Source of the DNA: Colimorpha_A sp045533115
GTDB taxonomy: Bacteria > Bacillota > Clostridia > Oscillospirales > CAG-272
Assembly: GCA_045533115.1 (NCBI GenBank)
Contig: JAZSHF010000037.1
Coordinates: 1 to 6,337 of the forward strand
Length of the DNA: 6,337 bases
Direction of reading: 5' to 3'
Shown here: positions 5,267-6,337 of the stretch, piece after piece
Numbering within the stretch: the first letter of the stretch is position 1
Layout of the letters: the number at the start of each line of letters is the position of its first letter
Translations under genes and position numbers: made by a program
Notes under the pieces: model-generated
What the model saw: the letters and a program-made list of their open reading frames with translations, nothing else
Databases searched by the model: none
Told to the model about the DNA's origin: nothing

Positions 5267-5928
5267 TTTGCCTCAAAACGATAGCCGATACCGCGCACGG
5301 TAACGATCACATCGCCGCCTCCACATTCGGTTATTTTGTCGCGGAGCTGAGAGATATGTATATCAAGCGTTCTTGTTTCGCCCATATAGCTTTCTCCCCA
5401 AACCTCACGGAAAAGCTCCTCGCGCTCGATGGTAACGCCTGCACGTGCAATCAGCAGTTTGAGAAGCTTATACTCCTTCAAGGTGAGTCCCAAATCCTGC
5501 CCTTCATAAAAGACCTTATAAACGTTGTTGTCAATCACAAAGCCCTTCTGATTGGTAACGTAAAGGTTCGCACGGCGAATGTTGGTTTTGACACGTGCGA
5601 TAAGCTCAAGCACCGAGAAGGGCTTGGTCATATAATCGTCAGCACCCTTGTTGAGTCCTTTTACAGCACTGATCTCATCGGACTTCGCACTTACGATAAT
5701 AACGGGAATCTTCTCGTCCATTTCTCTTATCTTTGTTAGAATCGTATAGCCGTCCATGTCCGGAAGCATTATATCAAGAATAATCAGACTTGGGCGCGTT
5801 TTGCCAAACTCACAGAAGAAGTCCTTGCCATTTTCAAACATTTTTGTAGCAAAAACGCCCTCAAAAGCACCTTCGTAAAGTTCTCTTATACCTTCATCGT
5901 CTTCAACAATATAGATAATTTCATCCAT
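5263..5928 (-). CDS. phoP: OmpR/PhoB-family response regulator, PhoP-like
   Basis: This is a 221-residue two-domain regulator. The receiver domain (1-about 115) has acidic pocket D10/D11, phosphoacceptor D52 in LIILDIMLPDMDG, switch residue S80 and conserved K102 in TKPF. The DNA-binding winged helix (about 125-220) shows TLKEYKLLKLL, the recognition-helix region TRTLDIHISQLRDKI, and the wing ending VRGIGYRF. OmpR/PhoB regulators of this type bind direct repeats with an 11-base period, which is what lies upstream. It is the first gene of the operon; its TGA overlaps the kinase ATG as ATGA. The start at 5928 is fixed by an in-frame TGA 12 bases upstream, but the nearest strong ribosome binding site, GGAG at 5943-5946, is 14 bases away, unusually far. 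The sequence supports a PhoP/PhoB role through context; a related paralogue such as a VanR- or ResD-type regulator cannot be excluded by protein motifs alone. Confidence 0.88.
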   Translation of the reverse strand: MDEIIYIVEDDEGIRELYEGAFEGVFATKMFENGKDFFCEFGKTRPSLIILDIMLPDMDGYTILTKIREMDEKIPVIIVSAKSDEISAVKGLNKGADDYMTKPFSVLELIARVKTNIRRANLYVTNQKGFVIDNNVYKVFYEGQDLGLTLKEYKLLKLLIARAGVTIEREELFREVWGESYMGETRTLDIHISQLRDKITECGGGDVIVTVRGIGYRFEAK

Positions 5929-5946
5929 TAAAGCGTTTCATTCTCC
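5921..5946 (-). promoter_or_regulatory. Unusual translation start region of the response regulator
   Basis: Between GGAG (5946-5943) and the regulator ATG (5928) lie 14 bases. An out-of-frame ATG at 5941 opens a six-codon reading frame (MKRFNG) that stops at 5921, overlapping the true start. Its ATG is only one base from GGAG, too close for efficient use. Either initiation at 5928 is weak or the spacing is bridged by structure. Confidence 0.45.
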
Positions 5947-5965
5947 TAATTTTCGTTGCAATATG

Positions 5966-5994
5966 ATTATAACATAAAAGTCATGTAAAATCAA
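5966..5994 (-). promoter_or_regulatory. Promoter of the two-component operon
   Basis: On the minus strand there is TTGATT (5994-5989), a 17-base spacer, and TATAAT (5971-5966) preceded by TGT as an extended -10. The start would be near 5959. Two of the four Pho-box repeats overlap its -35 and spacer, so the operon is probably autoregulated. Confidence 0.7.
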
Positions 5995-6031
5995 TGTAAG
6001 AACTGGTCTTGCAATGTAAGGTTTATGTAAA
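5983..6031. promoter_or_regulatory. Two tandem Pho boxes (four 7-base repeats) between divergent promoters
   Basis: On the minus strand the order is TTTACAT (6031-6025), AAAC, CTTACAT (6020-6014), 13 bases, CTTACAT (6000-5994), TGAT, TTTACAT (5989-5983). Within each pair the repeats start 11 bases apart; the inner two start 20 bases apart, so all four fall on nearly one face of the helix. This matches the PhoB-box layout (7 bases, 4 AT-rich bases, 7 bases) and the TTNACA-type PhoP repeats of Bacillus. The right pair ends five bases before the transporter -35. The left pair overlaps the two-component promoter. Confidence 0.8.
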
Positions 6032-6036
6032 GTCTA

Positions 6037-6065
6037 TTGACGGTGAAATTAGAAAATGGTATAAT
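6037..6065 (+). promoter_or_regulatory. Promoter of the Na/Pi cotransporter gene
   Basis: TTGACG (6037-6042), a 17-base spacer, and TATAAT (6060-6065) preceded by TGG as an extended -10. This is near consensus and should be strong even without an activator. The start would be near 6072. The leader of about 56 bases includes a small hairpin (about 6085-6101) before AAGGAG. Confidence 0.8.
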
Positions 6066-6127
6066 TCTTCGGGTTATGATTAAATACCGCAAATTTTGTG
6101 GTGAATACATATATAAGGAGAAAATCT

Positions 6128-6337
6128 ATGTTCGACATTTTTGATGTGCTTGCCTTAATCGGTGGTCTTTGTCTGTTCCTGTTCGGTATGAACGTGATGG
6201 GCGACGGTCTTGAAAGACGCGCCGGAAACGGCTTGAAGGCGCTTCTCGGCAGACTTACGGACAGTAAAATCAAGGGCTTTTTGACAGGACTTGGTGTCAC
6301 TGCCGTTATTCAAAGCTCTTCTGCCACAACCGTTATG
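6128..6337 (+). CDS. Na+/phosphate cotransporter family protein, N-terminal part (runs off the window)
   Basis: The first 70 codons are open to the window end. Residues 5-24 form a membrane segment with the family motif LFLFGMNVMGDGLE (about 16-29). Residues 62-68 are QSSSATT, the hallmark of Na/Pi cotransporter repeats, where Q and the serines line the substrate site. Full-length members have two such repeats and often a C-terminal PhoU-like domain; neither can be checked here. It imports (or in some members exports) inorganic phosphate coupled to sodium at the cell membrane. AAGGAG (6115-6120) is seven bases before the ATG. It is divergent from the PhoP/PhoR-like operon, sharing the Pho-box region, which fits phosphate-dependent control. 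Family assignment is firm; direction of transport is inferred. Confidence 0.9.
   Translation, partial: MFDIFDVLALIGGLCLFLFGMNVMGDGLERRAGNGLKALLGRLTDSKIKGFLTGLGVTAVIQSSSATTVM

Noticed and set aside
5983..6031. Short direct repeats considered as a CRISPR fragment
   Set aside because: The repeats are seven bases with 11-base spacing at promoters, which fits an OmpR-family operator and not a repeat-spacer array.
6049..6300. Minus-strand 83-codon frame opposite the cotransporter start
   Set aside because: It is antisense to the QSSSATT-containing coding region and covers that gene's promoter; no ribosome binding site or homology-like motif supports it.

Overview
The window reads as a chromosomal segment from a low-to-mid GC Firmicute, most likely a gut-type Clostridia. 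The signs are AGGAG-type ribosome binding sites, TATAAT promoters with TG-extended -10 elements and 17-base spacers, a preQ1 riboswitch ahead of a queT gene, a tRNA-linked palindromic repeat, and a PhoP/PhoR-like pair next to a Na/Pi cotransporter. The genus cannot be fixed from this sequence alone.

Layout, left to right. (1) 19-638: a 54-base perfect palindrome, which is a two-way terminator, lies at the end of a leftward queT gene for queuosine-precursor uptake. The queT leader carries a preQ1-I-like riboswitch and a good promoter. (2) 832-1491: a lone leftward nucleotidyltransferase-fold protein of unknown substrate. (3) 1544-1836: a MITE-like cluster of small hairpins with short inverted ends, then a leftward tRNA with a CAU anticodon (probably the lysidine-type tRNA-Ile2), its terminator and its promoter. 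(4) 1892-1967: a possible IS3-family end remnant. (5) 1997-3497: a rightward monocistronic FAD-dependent dehydrogenase with a four-cysteine motif, closed by a 41-base perfect palindromic terminator. (6) 3563-5928: a leftward two-gene operon, response regulator then sensor kinase, coupled by an ATGA overlap. (7) 5966-6337: a divergent control region with four 7-base boxes typical of PhoB/PhoP operators, between the two-component promoter and the strong promoter of a rightward Na+/phosphate cotransporter whose gene runs off the window.

The best functional unit is at the right end. A phosphate-type kinase and regulator probably control themselves and the divergently transcribed phosphate transporter through shared Pho boxes. 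The queT riboswitch is a second, independent ligand-controlled unit. The rest is ordinary housekeeping or repeat-derived sequence. I see no CRISPR array, prophage, complete transposase gene or clear new multi-gene defence system. The most interesting leads are the Pho-box architecture, the anti-Shine-Dalgarno arrangement in the queT leader, the cysteine motif of the flavoprotein and the repeat element abutting the tRNA terminator.
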